A stretch of DNA of 64,000 nucleotides from Ricinus communis (Eukaryota; Streptophyta; Magnoliopsida; Malpighiales; Euphorbiaceae), in the NCBI RefSeq assembly GCF_019578655.1, contig NC_063256.1, forward strand, positions 2,914,001 to 2,978,000, written 5' to 3'. The notes beneath the pieces were generated by a model. It did not search any database. It had not been told where the DNA came from and was given only the letters and a program-made list of their open reading frames with translations. Shown piece after piece: positions 37,701 through 51,641 of the stretch. Each line of letters opens with the position of its first letter. Within the stretch, counting starts at the first letter, position 1. A program made the position numbers and the translations under genes.

Positions 37701-38231
37701 TTAAAAAGCATTAAACAGTATACTCCCAAAGTGGTTGCTTAAAATTAGGGAAAAGAAATAGTATACGAAGAGTAAGAAATAATCGTCTAGCCAAGCAAGG
37801 TCGTGCACTGGTAGTTAGCAATAACACTTCACAGTTGCACAATCCATAAACATATGAGTGCAAAAACTTCCAAAGTTAATATATCAGATGTAGAAAATAT
37901 CTTAAACCCAAAAGTAGCTGTAACATCATTCATAAAACAATTAAACTAACATAACCACAAAGCGGAATTCACAAAGGACGTTTACAATAACCTTATACAA
38001 AGTGACATAACAACTTTAACCATTATAATACAAAAGAAAAGAAAAACCATTAAGTTCAAGTTTGAAGCAAAAGAAAACCAATATACTGACAGAAAAGACA
38101 GAAATTATCCAAAAAAATCATAGGCAAATATATTTAATTAAAATAAAATCAAAACTAATGATTTTTATCCTTTTACCTTTAGGGAGCGAAGCATCCTCTT
38201 TGGATTTACCAACAATATCCGTAGGCTCCAT
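34134..38231 (-). CDS. Dr1 homolog, NC2-beta subunit (histone-fold repressor)
   Basis: Five exons (transcription order): 38231-38177, 37328-37239, 35419-35325, 34643-34575, 34292-34134; all GT-AG, 155 residues. A histone-fold domain covers about 15-95 (LPKATMTKIIKEMLPPD, VARDAQDLLIECCVEFINLVSSE, EEKRTIAPEHVLKALEVLGF). The tail is rich in Glu, Ala and Gln. NC2-beta pairs with NC2-alpha on TBP and blocks TFIIA/TFIIB binding, repressing basal RNA polymerase II transcription. Arabidopsis homologues are also called NF-YB12/NF-YB13. Introns 1 and 2 are long (848 and 1819 nt). A 5' UTR intron (38375 to 38251, GTGAGT...TTAG) is plausible. TOUGH lies about 3.25 kb away, head to head. Confidence 0.94.
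34680..34709. repeat. (AG)15 microsatellite in Dr1 intron 4 acceptor-side flank
   Basis: The uninterrupted AG run lies about 37 bp upstream of the exon 4 start in genomic terms; on the transcribed strand it reads as a CT polypyrimidine tract near the acceptor. Confidence 0.9.
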
Positions 38232-39778
38232 CTTTACGATATTCAAAACCCTAATTAATTAAATAAAACCAAAGATTTAAGAAATTTCACAAATTATACA
38301 TGTATCTAAGTCAAACCGAGCAAAAAATAACAGATCTAAAACACAATAAATGAAAACACGATAGATTTAACTCACCGAAACGAAACTTATGACAGAAAAG
38401 GGCAATATCGTCGAGAAAATATCTACGGCCGGAGAAACCGAAAACGAAATCGAGTAAAGCGATTCGCGATCCAAGATGCCTCGTGAGAGATCAAGCACGT
38501 AAGGAAGAGCGGGGACATGGTTGATAATATATGGATTTATCAGAGAGAGTGAAGGTCATGATTTGGTTTCTTTTCTCTTCTTCACGATAACAAAGCTAGG
38601 TGTTGCTCGTAGACGATTAGGGCTATTGCAATAGTCCCACACTCTCGATGAAGCACGCGCTTTGTTTGGTGCGTGAAAATATTGGTTAAGGGAAACAGTA
38701 TTTGTAGGACTAGTAGAGAGGTCATTGGTGAGTGTGGGGCGCACGATAATCGTGGGGCGTGAATAATGTTTGGAATTTTGGGATATTTATATTTATTTAT
38801 TGTTTGGTGATATTGATGATTCGTTTTGTTGTTATCAGATTACTTTTGTGATATTGATTCGTTTGTCGTTTCGTGTCTTTTTCAGGTAATCATAATAAGA
38901 ACATATAAGGTGGGCCTGGGCCAGCAACTTAACCCATTTGGTATTTGCAGTTGGATATCACGTGACACGGAGGGGCTTAGGCTCAACGCAAATGGCCTAA
39001 CGGCAATGGCCCCGTCGCTCTCTCCGGTTTCTCAGTATTTATAGAAAAAATACCAAAAATATCCACATTTTTTATTTTTTATCAAAATTACAGTATAATT
39101 TTTTTTTATTATGTTAAAATATCAAAAAGTATATTTTTTTGAAAATAAGGTTTTAGTCTTTTTAAATAATCAAAGAATAATTGAAAAACCAATATTATAT
39201 TTTTTTAAATAATATCTTTAAAAAAAAAACTTTACACATTAAAAATAACATTTTTTTTGTTGATTTTAGATTATTTTTAAAAATCTTCTATATTTATATC
39301 TCATTTATTTTAAATAACGTGAGAGTGGAGTGGGAAGTGGGCATTCGGTAGTCCCTTTTATTTTTCATAATTTTATTACTATTACAAAATAATTATTATA
39401 ATTTATTCTTTTATTTTCATAATTTTATTTCTACTAAAAAGTAGCTATTATTTAATAAACTCTTATAAAATACTAATAATTTTATCTCATGACATGTATT
39501 ACTATCTGTGATATAAAAATATTAAATTAAAATTCATAATTATAAAATATATTAATAAACTCTTTCACATCATTAAATACTATAAAATCAAAAGTAGTAC
39601 AGTAGTATTATAGAAAAACAAATAACACATTTTTTCTTTTCGTGAAAACTTTTCATCCCTAAAAACTTTTCTTTAACTATACTATTAGCAGCATTATATA
39701 TTATTATTTAGATTATAAATATTTTTATTTGTAAAACTCAGATTTAAAATTTTATTTATAAATATTTGTATTAAAATC

Positions 39779-39815
<37 letters not shown>

Positions 39816-41484
39816 GTGTGATAAAAATATAATTGGTAATGCCTTATATCAGATAATAATATTTTTTTAATTTATAAATTGATATTAAAAATATAATTCA
39901 CATTTTAAGATTAATAGTAATTATTTAATTTTGATGGAAAATTTTGTTATTTAACTAAAAATGATTAACATATGCTATATTTTAGTATTAAAATCATTGT
40001 TTGACAATAATTTAAACACAAAAAAATGCTCAATATACATCTATATATTAGAAATGAATATATGTTAATGATTTTTTTATGTCAAAGCATTTTAAATAAT
40101 AAATTTATTAATTTTATTAAGAAAATATTAAAAATTATTTGTCAAAAATATATTTAAACATTTAAAAATTATTACCTTCGCATCACTTAAGAAATTTTTA
40201 TTTCTATATTCTCGCTATTGTTTAATCCCATTAAAATATCGACAGCAATAATATGTAAAATAAATAAATATTTTATTAATGATAATTAATAAATATATTT
40301 TGATATACAAAATAAAAATAAATATCAAATATTAAGAAATATAAATAAATAAATCTATTCATAACAATTATCAATCGTATTGACAGATAAGTAAATTGCA
40401 ATTATACGGGAATAACACTCAATTCAATAGTGTTAAGCCACGTATCAACTTTATAGATGTATTTTAACGGACTCTATCATTTGAATAGCATATTTAATTA
40501 ATTTATTTTTTTCACAGCTCTCGTAAAAGAGAACTCAACATTCTTATTATAAATGATGTTAAAGTTCTTATAAAATAAATAAATATTAAAGATATAGAAT
40601 TTTTATAAATCTACTATTGTTAGTAATCAATTTATCAGTTAAATAAATATTCCTTTATTATTCACCAATGAATGGTTAAATGCTTAAATATTTGTATCAA
40701 TTTCAATTTACATGGCAAACATTTTGGATCATTTCTCTCTTAAAAGAGTAGAATACGTTTTGACAATAAAAAAGCTAGAAACCATCAAAATAACCGATCA
40801 TTTGCTTTTGAGATATCAGAGGCTTCAATTTCAATGCTTAAAGTTGTATTCTATTCTGTAGTCTTTTCCAATTTGTTCCACTGCACTGGACAATTCAATT
40901 TTATTCAAATTCACTTATTCCCCTAAAGGAAAGAGACTGCGCCAATTATTGTCAACAAAAATAAAGAAGATTGCACTATTGTTCGTGGCAGTCATCGTGA
41001 TGAATCCTTTCTATGAGTGGTAATCTCAGATCTCTTCTTTGCCTGGCTGTAGTCATTCCCATCAGAGTCCCCGGACTCCCTAAATATCAAGACCGTGTAT
41101 GTGATCAGGCTGATTTTAACAAAACCCCACTTTTTGAATCTTTATTTGTGCTTTTCTTTTTATATTTTTAACTTTTTCTTATCTCAATATAACTTGAATA
41201 ACTCCGAAATTAAAAATTATTATTATCATTGCTCAAGTTTTAAATGATTAAATCTAATTAAACTTGAGGTATAATAAACACGTCAGATGGACACATCCAA
41301 TTATATTTAAGAATTCAGATAGGTAAATCATTATACAGGTAACAAAATCATTAGCACACCTCCCAACATCATTTCTTTGCTACAAGCATGGCAGCGCAGA
41401 GAAAGCCCTAACGTTCTCAATATCCTATAAGAATCATTGGCCTTTCAATTTCACACTAAAAAGATCAAAATTAAAGAAAAAAAG
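38232..41484. other. Intergenic between divergent Dr1 and TOUGH, 3.25 kb
   Basis: The edges are the two 5' regions. The middle (39050-40700) is very AT-rich with a (TA)15 run at 39783-39812. No coding potential or transposon termini were recognised. Confidence 0.5.
39783..39812. repeat. (TA)15 microsatellite
   Basis: Pure TA dinucleotides read directly in AT-rich intergenic DNA. Confidence 0.95.
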
Positions 41485-44400
41485 ATGGATGTGGATGAAG
41501 AGGATTTCGTGTTCTACGGTACGCCAATAGAGCGCGAGGAAGAGATCACCAGCCGTAAGAAGAAAGCCGTCGCTGAAGCCTCTGGTCATCTCCGAACCCT
41601 AGTTCCTTGGAAGCAAGAGGTGATTAATTAACTGATTTTGTTTTTTATTTTTCTTTTCATAATTTTGAGTTATTAATTATATCTTTTACTGAATTTTATT
41701 TGATTAATTTTAGGTTAGAGATGAAGAAGGAAGAAGAAGATTTCATGGAGCATTTACTGGAGGATACTCTGCCGGTTATTATAATACAGTTGGCTCAAAG
41801 GAGGGTATGTTAACGTGGGCTGCTTTCAGCACTCCCAAATTGAGCTAATAAAAGTTACTGTTTGATAAAGCATTACCTTAATTTTATTATAAATCATTCA
41901 AATTCATATTTAATTTTTCTTATTTGCATATTTGAGTCATAAAATATCCAAAAGAGCTTCTTGCAAATGCAGGTTGCAACCTCAATGCCAAACAGGGCTT
42001 AAGCCGTTTGCTTAAAAATTTGTCAAGTCAAGTTGATTAATAGGTTAAACCTTTGATGAAACATTTTTGCAGGTTGGACTCCTCAATCATTTACGTCATC
42101 TCGGAAAAACAGAGCTGAAGTTAAACAGCAAAACATTCTTAATTTTTTAGATGATGATGAGAGAGCTGTATGTATTATCACCTTGACTATAAGCTAAATA
42201 TTTCGATTCAATCTGGTCTGACCCTGATGTTTTGTTTTATATGCAACTTTATTATTTTTTTATTATCTTGTTATATTCATTTGACTTTTATGAGTTCAAG
42301 TTAAGATTTTATATCTAGATACTAAAATTTCAATGGTTTGATAGTTCATTATTGTTAAATAGTAGCTTAAAGTTGTTTGCCAATGCCTTTTGAGCAATGT
42401 AAACAATCTTCTTCTCATACTTATTATGTGCTTAGTATCCCATTAGTCTCATAGTCACTGGCATAGAATTTCTGCCGTAGCAATGAGTCTTTATCATGGG
42501 CACTTCAGAAGTGTGACTGAATCTGTGAGTTAGTTGTGACATTGTGTACTAGAACTACCACTACAAGAAGGCACCCAAAGAAAGGCGATGGAGTGGGGAA
42601 GATGGGTTATTTGTATGGACAACTAGAGTTCTATTGATTGGAATTGAAATTTTTCTGTTTAATTCATTCTGGTTATGTACTTTAGGAATTGGAAGATCGT
42701 TCCTTGGGGACATCATCGCAGTTTGATACATTTGGCTTTACCGCTGCTGAATATGCTCGTAAACAAGCTGAGAAAGAACAACAACAGAGGTAGTGTTTGT
42801 AGTGATAGTTTTTTAGTTGGTGATTATTTTTGGAAATATGTGGAGTTGAGAACTGCTATTGGTGCCCATTTTAACTAGGAATTCCAGAAAGCATAATCTT
42901 TTCATGCGGGTGGAAAAATGATAAATTGGATGTTCCACATTTGCTGCAGGTCCTGTTCAATATGGTTTAGTTTTTCCATTTATGTTGCTGAATAGTATTA
43001 ATAAATGTTTCTGAATGCTCAATCTTAATAGGATGGTAACTTTCTCCGCAAACTTCACAATGTATTGGTGGCATTTAAAAATAGGTCCTGTATGATGTTT
43101 AGATTTCACTTGAACATTACTGGCTGCAGCAATTATCTCCATTACAGATGTTTTCTTGTGTCTTTTCTTTTACTAGACCTTAACCCCAGTGTCATGAATG
43201 TTTTTCTGCATTTCCATTTGTAGACCATCAGCTATTCCTGGACCAGTTCCTGATGAATTAGTTCTTCCAGCCACAGAGTCTATTGGTTTGTCTCAGCAAC
43301 TCTTTAATTGGAACTGTATTTTTTTGTTCTCTCTGCAAATTGAGCAACTTTTAGCCTCATCATGCTGCTGCTGGTCAGGTGTAAAATTGCTGCTGAAGAT
43401 GGGATGGAGACATGGTCATTCAATCAGGGGTTCCCGTGCAAATTCACTCTATGGTAGGTTTTCTTTGTGCCTTGTTTCTTATGTGTGCCTGAGAACTGTA
43501 CAATCTGTTGCCTTGAGTACTTTCAGTATTATAGTAAATGGACCGATTTATATTATATTAATTTCTGATGTTTACTTGCAGATGCTCGTAGAGAAGCTAG
43601 AAAAGCTCTCTTAGCATTATCATCTGACGATGCAAATGTGCATTGCATTAAGTCTGAGCCTGGTGAGGATGATCTTGGAAGCTTAGGGTTCTCTGTGAAT
43701 GATGATGTTCAAACTTCTAGAAGCACACCTGTGAGAACTTTTTAATGGCTAATTCTTTACATTTTTTCTTTCTTTCTTAGCTGATTTGTGCCCTTAGGAA
43801 CTTTATTTTACCTTGCGGATTGTATATTTTGTGCCTTCAAATGCTATTGGTATTGCCTGCTACTCTTAGTGATTAACATGTCAGTGCTATAGTCTTTCGT
43901 GCGTAATGAAATGTTATGAAGTTATTCATATTTTGAATGAGATGACTATTTTAAATAATGTTGAATGCAAAGGGTGTCCTCTTTGTACTAAGGTTCCAGT
44001 TTGCTTGAGGGTCTAGTGATCACCCAAGATGCATTGTTGAGTAGTGGCTGTGGCACTAAGTGTTTCTGATTGTTAATTATGCTAATAATAGAAATAAAGG
44101 ACATACATAATAACTGTCAAAGAGTTCTTTCTACTGTAACGATGGCCAAAACATCATATGGGATTCTCAACAATCATACATGTATTTAATAGCGATGCAA
44201 TCAGTGCATCATTCAATCATTATGCTAAAATTTTATATGATTATTTTCTAAATGAGAAGTTATTTTTGCTTCGCACCTCATTTTAATGGAATAGAGAATT
44301 TGATCATTTTCTCTGTAAAGTTATACTTTTATGTAACTTATGGTTTCTATCATTTCATTACAACTATGTGATATAGGCTGATGTTGAGTGTTATGCCAAG

Positions 44401-47400
44401 ATTGATGCATTATGCTGATTCTCAGTTGATGTAGATATTTTCCGTGATATAGGGGGTTCTAGAAGCTTATGAATTTAAAAACCTTATAATATTAAATGTA
44501 TAAAAGATTAATTTCATAGAGGCAGTATAACTAGAGCATCACTTGTTTTCTTTGCTGCAGGTTTTTGTACTCAACCCCAAGCAGGATTTGTATGGTTTGG
44601 GGTATGATCCATATAAGCATGCTCCTGAGTTCAGAGGTGTGTTGTTTCTCAAAGTAAACTAGCCTATAGCGAATAACTTGGTACTTGCTAATTCAGTTCT
44701 CTCCTAACAGTTATTTTTTGTCCCATTTCAGAGAAGAAAAGGTCACGTGTATCTGATAATAGAGAGCCAGGGAATAGAAAAGCTTTATTAATGAGAGATG
44801 GTCTCTTTGGTTTCAAGTGTAAGATCTATTATTTTATGTCTGTGCTCATTTCCTTGTTAACTTGGTTATCTCTGTTCTTAACTCTTATTTATTTGTTCAT
44901 TTATATGCATGCATCCAATCCATAGATTATATATGTTCAGTTTTATTAAGCTAATTACTTTCTATGCATCAGCAGGAAAGGCTGCTCCTGGCTTTGGCAT
45001 TGGAGCATTGGAAGAATATGATGCTGAAGATGAGGATCTCTATGGAACTGGTTAGTACATCTCTCGTTTGGCTTTATGATGTTTTCTGTCCGCCATCATG
45101 TTTGATTTTGTGAGGAAGATGTTACTCTTAAAGTGAATAATATCACCTTGATTTTCTCTTTTGGAATTGAGATTTGCGCAAATGCACTCTTTTGCAGTTT
45201 ATAATTTGTTAGCATGGATATTTTCTTTTGTTGCATGAATCTTATCTTTTCCAAATCAATGTTGACAAGCAACTTTGGATTCTACTAACAACGGCAGAAC
45301 CCGAGGGGACAGTGGGGGCCAGTCCTAGCAATATATTTATTGGTTGTTTAACCTTGCAATATAAGTATTTTATGTTATTGCTTCCCCAAATTTTTATTTA
45401 TAGCTTCTCACTTTATGTTATGGTTATTCCACTCCTTAAGTTATTTTCAATTTACATTTTTCCCCCAGCTTCATTTTCTGGGTTCGCCAGTGCTTCTATA
45501 CTTTATAGGCTATAGGCATTATTTATGCTTCATTTGGATTGGCCTTCCCCCTTTTATGGACAAGAACAGAAAGAAAACTAGCGGTCAGTTGTTCCAGGAA
45601 ACCCATTTGTATTCCCTCAAAATTGGTAGAGTAAGCATTATATCGGTCTTTTTTTTCTTTATTTGTTCATATTTATCTCATCTATGCTGTTCATTGGCTT
45701 TAGTCTCCACTTATCTCTGTGTGTGTATCCACTCGCTTTCTCCGTCCAATTCATTTTGAAATGTTAAATACCTTTTCTAATCATTTTAGCATCCAAATGG
45801 AAAAATTGCAGCTACTTTACTAGCGTTTAATTTTTTCTCTCAAGATTTATCTGCAAACTTCTTGTTGATATCCATGGTTTTATAGTTTTTGGTGTCTCAC
45901 CTGTTAATACTTGTTTGCTTTATTATAATTCCTTTTGTATGCTGATATCTATGTTATTAAGTTATTTATGTAAGGGTATATCTGCGGGCATGTCATTCTT
46001 GTTTTCTAGCAAAACGGTCATGTTCTTACTAATTATAGTTCTTGATCAGCTTATGATTTTGAAGAAACTTGTGTCGAAGAAGTTGAAGAGCCAGCGAGAA
46101 TCAGCACAGACCATAAGCAAAAACTGGTATGGAAGGAGCAAGGTGTTCTGCCTGGATTTAGGGTTGCATCAAATTCTGATTACCAATTGGAGAGGTAATT
46201 AGGAAATATGTATTTATACAAGTTTTCGTCGAGAGCATATAATTATCAGTATAATAGCAATTGTTCATCTGGAATTGTGTAATTGCGAGGATGAAGTAAA
46301 TTTGAAATTACTTTGTTCTGTTCTTTTTGTTATCATTATTGTTACAATATGGAGTGGAGAGTTATAATTTGAAATTACTTGTAATATGTATGCCTTAATG
46401 CTCTATAATAGTAATACTCATTTTGCAAATCATTGTCAGATTTGATCCTCCAGTAATACCTAAGGATTTTGTGCCCCACCATAAATTTCCTGGTTCCCTC
46501 CAGGCTGATGACAAGCACACTATTCCTCCTCCACCTGAGGTTCCTCCTCCAGACGACAATAATTTGAAACTCTTAATCGAGGGGGTTGCAACGTTAGTTG
46601 CTCGATGTGGTAAATTATTTGAGGACCTTTCCAGGGATAAAAATCAATCAAATCCATTATTTAGTTTCCTTAATGGAGGAAATGGCCATGAATATTATGC
46701 TAGAAAGTTGTGGGAGGAATGCCAGAAATGTAATGATCAGAAGCATCTTGCTTTGGATGGGAAATCATCTTCAAGTGTGCAGAGGATGACTGCAGAGAGC
46801 CGTGCAAATTTATTAGGGGAAAAGCCTTTAGAAAGAAGCTTGAAAGAAAATACTTCGTCTGTTGCTTCTGCAGATTTTAATCTCCAGTTCAATCTTTCAG
46901 ATACATTCATCAAGCCTGCTTCTTATGTAAGTACCTATGAATTTAAGAAGAGTACAGAATCTGTATTGCTGGTCTAGATTGTATTTTCTCGAAACTTTTT
47001 TCTGTTGATCACCAATTTCTCTTGGTTGGTTGAGGCTTCTGTAAGGTTAAGGTATAACTATTCTCTTTTTCCTTTTGAATACCCTGTACTTCAGAGTGAG
47101 TTGCCTGAAGTAGCAAAACCTTTCAAAGATGATCCTGCAAAGCAAGAGAGATTTGAGCAGTTTCTCAAGGAAAAGTACTACGGAGGACTTCGTTCTATGG
47201 ATTCTGTTGGAGCTAGCAATATGTCAGAAGCAGCTCGTGCACGTGAGAGATTGGACTTTGAGGCTGCAGCTGAGGCAATAGAGAAAGGGAAGGGGAACAA
47301 GGAGACCAAACTCTCTGCACAACAGTTTATGGCGTTTTCGACCGGTGGAGGGACGCAGTTTACTTCTGGTGGATTGGAGGTAATACTTCTAAAGCAAATA

Positions 47401-49644
47401 GTGTTGATTATGAGGTAATTGCTCTTGGTTGATTTTCCTGAACTGAAATCTCTTAAACAGCAAGTAAAAGATGCTCATGCTGAAGATTTATTAATGAAGA
47501 AAATTTATCCCAAAAGAGAAGAATTCCAATGGCGTCCTCTACCTATTCTGTGCAAGCGCTTTGATCTAATTGATCCTTATATGGGAAAGGTATACATCTT
47601 GTGCTTGGTTTCTTAGTTTGTATTTGTCAAAAAGGCTATTGGAAATTTGTATTTTCTGTCTCTGTTTGTATGTATGTTTGTTTGTATGTACATATCTGTG
47701 CCAGTGTGTGATATCATGGATTACGACCATTGTTTAGTTCAATGAAGTCTTGGGCTTGCAATAACAAAGTTGTAGGTTTGAGGTTTGACAACTGATACAT
47801 CCACTTCGTGCACATACGCTGGAGGACAAGACTTTTTCCAGCATAACCATAGCTGGTCATGTTCCTTCCTCTCCTATCTACTTTTTAAAATCTCGATATC
47901 CTGGATTGTTTCACGTGTTTTTCATGTGATATTAAGGTGGAATACTCTCTTCTCTATCTCGATCTCCCTTCTCTTTCGTGGTGGTTTTCTACACCTATGC
48001 TGCGATTATTCTCCCGAGTCTCTAATTTCTATAATTATTTCACTGCTGTTCAACTCGGAATAAGTTAATTTCTTTTCCATTTCTCGTCATTTTTGTTAAA
48101 ATCATGGGACTTCCCCCTCTGGAGTTTGATCTCTGTTTGTTGCTTCAGTCTCTGTTCCAATATCTAAATTTGGGCCCAGCTTGGTAATTGGAGCTGTAAT
48201 GATTCAGGAGTGTAAAAGTTCAGTCTCTGGAGTTTGATCTCTGTTTTCTATTTCAGATTTTTGCATATTTGGCTTGTATATGATTCAGGAGTGTAATATT
48301 GTCATTTACAGCCACCGCCCCCTCCACGGATGCGAAGCAAGTTGGATTCTTTGATATTCACATCAGATTCTGTCAAACCCACAAAACTGGAAGAAACTAC
48401 TAATGCAAATAGAGATCGAATTTCAAATCTTCAATCTGGCACGCAAAAAATAAGCAAGGATGCAGCTGATAGTGAAAAGGTAGTTGAGGTACAAGTAGAA
48501 AATGTGGAGAGGCCAGTTGACCTTTACAAGGTATAGTAATCTGCTGAACTGATTATGCTAGAATTTCATTGACATGTAAGAAAACTTTGCACAAGAGATG
48601 GATAAGCTTATGTTGCCATGTGTAACACCATAATGTGGATAAGCTTATGTTGCCATGTGTAACACCATAATGTGGATAAGCTTATGCTAGTCATTTGTAG
48701 TGCCGAGAAATGCAGTTTTCATCAAGAAATTGTTGACTGCAGGAGTAAATTTTGCAAGAACTCTAAATTGTTCAAGCAAGCTAAAATTTTGTTCTTATAC
48801 AAGCATGTAAAGCTCGATGTGCTGCAACACTTGCTGCTAATGATCATTTTTTTTCCAGGCTATTTTCTCAGATGATTCTGATGATGAGGTTGAAGCCTCT
48901 ACTGCGAATAAGGTGGAGGATCCAGACAAAAAGGTTGAAGTGGCTCACACAACGTTAAATCGCTTGATAGCAGGTGATTTTTTAGAATCATTGGGAAAGG
49001 AGCTGGGCCTAGAGGTTCCCCCTGATATGCCGTATTCAACAAATAAAACCGGGACTTCTACTTCTAAGAAAGACTCTGCTATTGCCAATACGAGGGATGT
49101 GAATATCCTGCCAATTGAAAATAAGTCATCTTCCAACCCTAATGCTTCCAATGCAACCTACAGAAATGAAGGGGTTCATCAGGAGATTGCTAAAGGGAGT
49201 GAATCCCTAAAGAATGAGTCCGCCCCTCGCAACCCCCCAAGTGGTAGCAGCAGATATATGGAACATGGTGGGCCTAATAGTAGAGTTGGTGTTATTGATT
49301 TAGATAAGACATCTCTAGAGGATAGTAAAGCTAAATCTCCCCGCAGTCGCCACCGAAAACTGAGTGGCAGTTCATCAGAAGATGAGAAGAGCAGGAAACA
49401 TTCCAGGAGACATCGTTATAGTAGTAGTGACTCATATAGCGAGTCATCTAGTGATGATTGGAGTCGGCATCATTCTAGGTCAAAAGGAAGGAAGAAAGGA
49501 TCCTCTCGGGAAAGGAAGAGCAGCAGTAAAAAGCATTCAAAACGCCATAAGCACAGAAGCAGGGACTCGCCTGAAAGATCTCATCTTAGTACTGAAAAAG
49601 AGCGTGCAGGGTCCAAGAGAGAAAAGCGGAAATGGAGGGATTGA
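41485..49644 (+). CDS. TGH: TOUGH (TGH): G-patch and SWAP/SURP domain RNA-processing protein
   Basis: Sixteen exons: 41485-41619, 41714-41804, 42073-42167, 42686-42789, 43224-43285, 43379-43453, 43582-43730, 44561-44636, 44732-44818, 44973-45050, 46050-46194, 46440-46926, 47095-47379, 47461-47589, 48312-48530, 48859-49644. They join in frame to 1000 residues. The start is [18 protein letters not shown], typical of the family; an upstream in-frame TTG is not used. A G-patch lies near 160-200 ([18 protein letters not shown]), and a SWAP/SURP module near 407-465 ([20 protein letters not shown]...[16 protein letters not shown]). The tail from about 895 is rich in Ser, Arg, Lys and His. TGH is a nuclear spliceosome-associated protein that in Arabidopsis aids miRNA precursor processing by DCL1; GPATCH1 is the animal relative. 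Intron 15 has a 37-bp tandem repeat. Confidence 0.94.
48599..48686. repeat. 37-bp tandem repeat, 2.4 copies, in TGH intron 15
   Basis: The phrase TGGATAAGCTTATG recurs at 48599, 48636 and 48673, with TTGCCATGTGTAACACCATA between. The first two units appear identical, pointing to a recent duplication. Confidence 0.92.
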
Positions 49645-51641
49645 ATTTTGTCATATAGAAGTACTTGCCAGAAAAATGAGTAGCATATGCCTTCATGGCC
49701 TGCATGGCTTAGTTCAGTGGGCGAATTAATGTACTTTGAGCCATTTCCTGGGCTTCTGATAGCCATCACATCGTTTTGCTGGGATTTTTACAAATTCAAA
49801 ATATCTTATTACAAATCATGGCAAAATCTAAATAATGCCTCAATGTATAAACGAAAAGGGTTAAGAAAGGGATGGGAATTAACTCTATTTTTGATCTACA
49901 ACGTGTCCATAGGTTTATGTTGGTACTTTGGATCCAAATGCGCTGGTATTTTAGCCATGATGCAGTACTATTTTGAACATTGAAAGAAATTGAAGATTTG
50001 AGAGTTTGGTTATGTGTAATGGTATGTAACGATTTTGGATATGGGAATACAATGGGGAGGATGTCATTCTCATGCATTCAAATTTTTATTCCTGGCAGGT
50101 TGAGGATATCAGTCATCTCAAAGGGATATGCAGTATGTTGCTAGCTGCTAAGAGGAAGATTGGATTATCTGGCACCATAATTTGTGTCGAGTATTATATA
50201 CTTAAAACAAGCTCCTTGGTAGATCATGAAAGAGTAATGGAGCGTGTCTTTAATTGGGTTTTGTTTATTTTTGTTTTGGTTGATTGTTACTCTAGACCAG
50301 CTAATAAATACACAAAACTTGAGATCCAAACAATGCTACCTTTTTGTCTATTTAATTGCAATTGGTCAGCATAGAAAATGGAAGCTGATTCAGTGGACGT
50401 GCTTCAATATAGATATGTTATATAATATAAATTATTTCTGGTAACAGCTAATAACCATGCAGGTCCACATGAGCATGCAAAACCAGTATGGACTTTAATA
50501 AAAATAGAAAGTTCAGAATCATTGGGAACTCTTTTAACATGAGATTTTTCTGAGTGTAACAATGAGTGTAGACCTCAATTTTTTATTTGAAGCCCTGATA
50601 CTGACAGTGAAAATTTCTCTACAGAAAAGAAGTTTCTGATGATTAAAAGAGAGCCTGAGAAGGATAGGAATTTTTCAGGAATTGGAGTTTCTTGTCAGGA
50701 ACAAGCTTTATCCTATTATACTATAAATGTAAGTATGACTTTAAAAATGTGTCGGATTCTTTGTTCAATATCAGGCATTGATATCGGCTGTTTAAGGAGA
50801 GCTCTCCGACATGGACGCTTGTTGACAAGTGCAAGTGGATTGGAGTGGTTGGTCTCTGCTGTAGCTATTGTTACTAAGCTCAGATTAGCTGATATCACCG
50901 CCAAGATGCACAAGTTTGAATTTATGGAGTGACGATTGGGTAGTTGGTACCTTGAATATGACAATTTCTGGTCCCCTTATGCCTACGTGGTGCTCTTTTC
51001 CTTTTCCTTTCCCTTTCCCTTTCCCTTTCCTTATTTTCTTTATTTTATTTTATTTCATTTTATCCAGGACCCTGATAAACTTTTACACACTCAGTTGACA
51101 ACATTCCTACAGTTAAACAACAAAACTGCATGTCAAGGATTATCAAGTCTTAAGTCTTTCTATCTATTTATATTGACTATTTTTAGTATATAATTTATCC
51201 ACAAGCGATTCAGTCTTCAATGAATAAAAAGTGCAGAACAACTTTGTTTTATTTATAATTTGAGACATATTTTACTTGTTAAAGACACACAACTATCACT
51301 GGAGTTTCACCTAATAGCTTCAGTTTTTAGGTAAAATAAATTTTTAATATAGTATCGAAATATCAATGATCCAAAAGTTAACTTTTTAAATGGAATGTTT
51401 CCTTGACATTACTAAACTAATTATCAATCTCAATGAAAATAGATTATCAATGGTTTAGTTTTTAATTATAAAATAATTAATTTAATAATAAAATTTGAAA
51501 TTCAGTTATTTTAGTTCATTAATCGTTATTTTATATCTCGCTCTAGTCTATTAAAACCTTACATATTAATCAATGTATATCTTTATAAAAACTTTAAAGG
51601 TGAATTTTAAAGTGATGCAATTGCAATGATTTTATAATACT
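49645..51641. other. Intergenic downstream of TOUGH, 2 kb
   Basis: The first part is probable TGH 3' UTR. A polypyrimidine tract of TTTCCC units lies at 50994-51030. Open frames here (for example 50639-50932) show no recognisable domain. The right end is AT-rich up to the Cassandra insertion. Confidence 0.45.
50994..51030. repeat. CCCTTT-type polypyrimidine simple repeat
   Basis: Repeated TTTCCC units followed by TTATTTTATT; read directly, no function inferred. Confidence 0.85.

Noticed and set aside
40985..41115. Possible C/D snoRNA (GTGATGA box upstream, CTGA downstream)
   Set aside because: Box spacing is too long, there is no convincing terminal stem, and no guide region could be recognised.
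45270..45540. Repeat-like insert in TGH intron 10
   Set aside because: Its composition differs from the flanks (GGCAGAACCCGAGGGGACAG) but there are no termini, duplication or domain to define an element.
50639..50932. 97-codon frame downstream of TOUGH
   Set aside because: No recognisable domain or neighbour relation; it probably lies in 3' flanking sequence.
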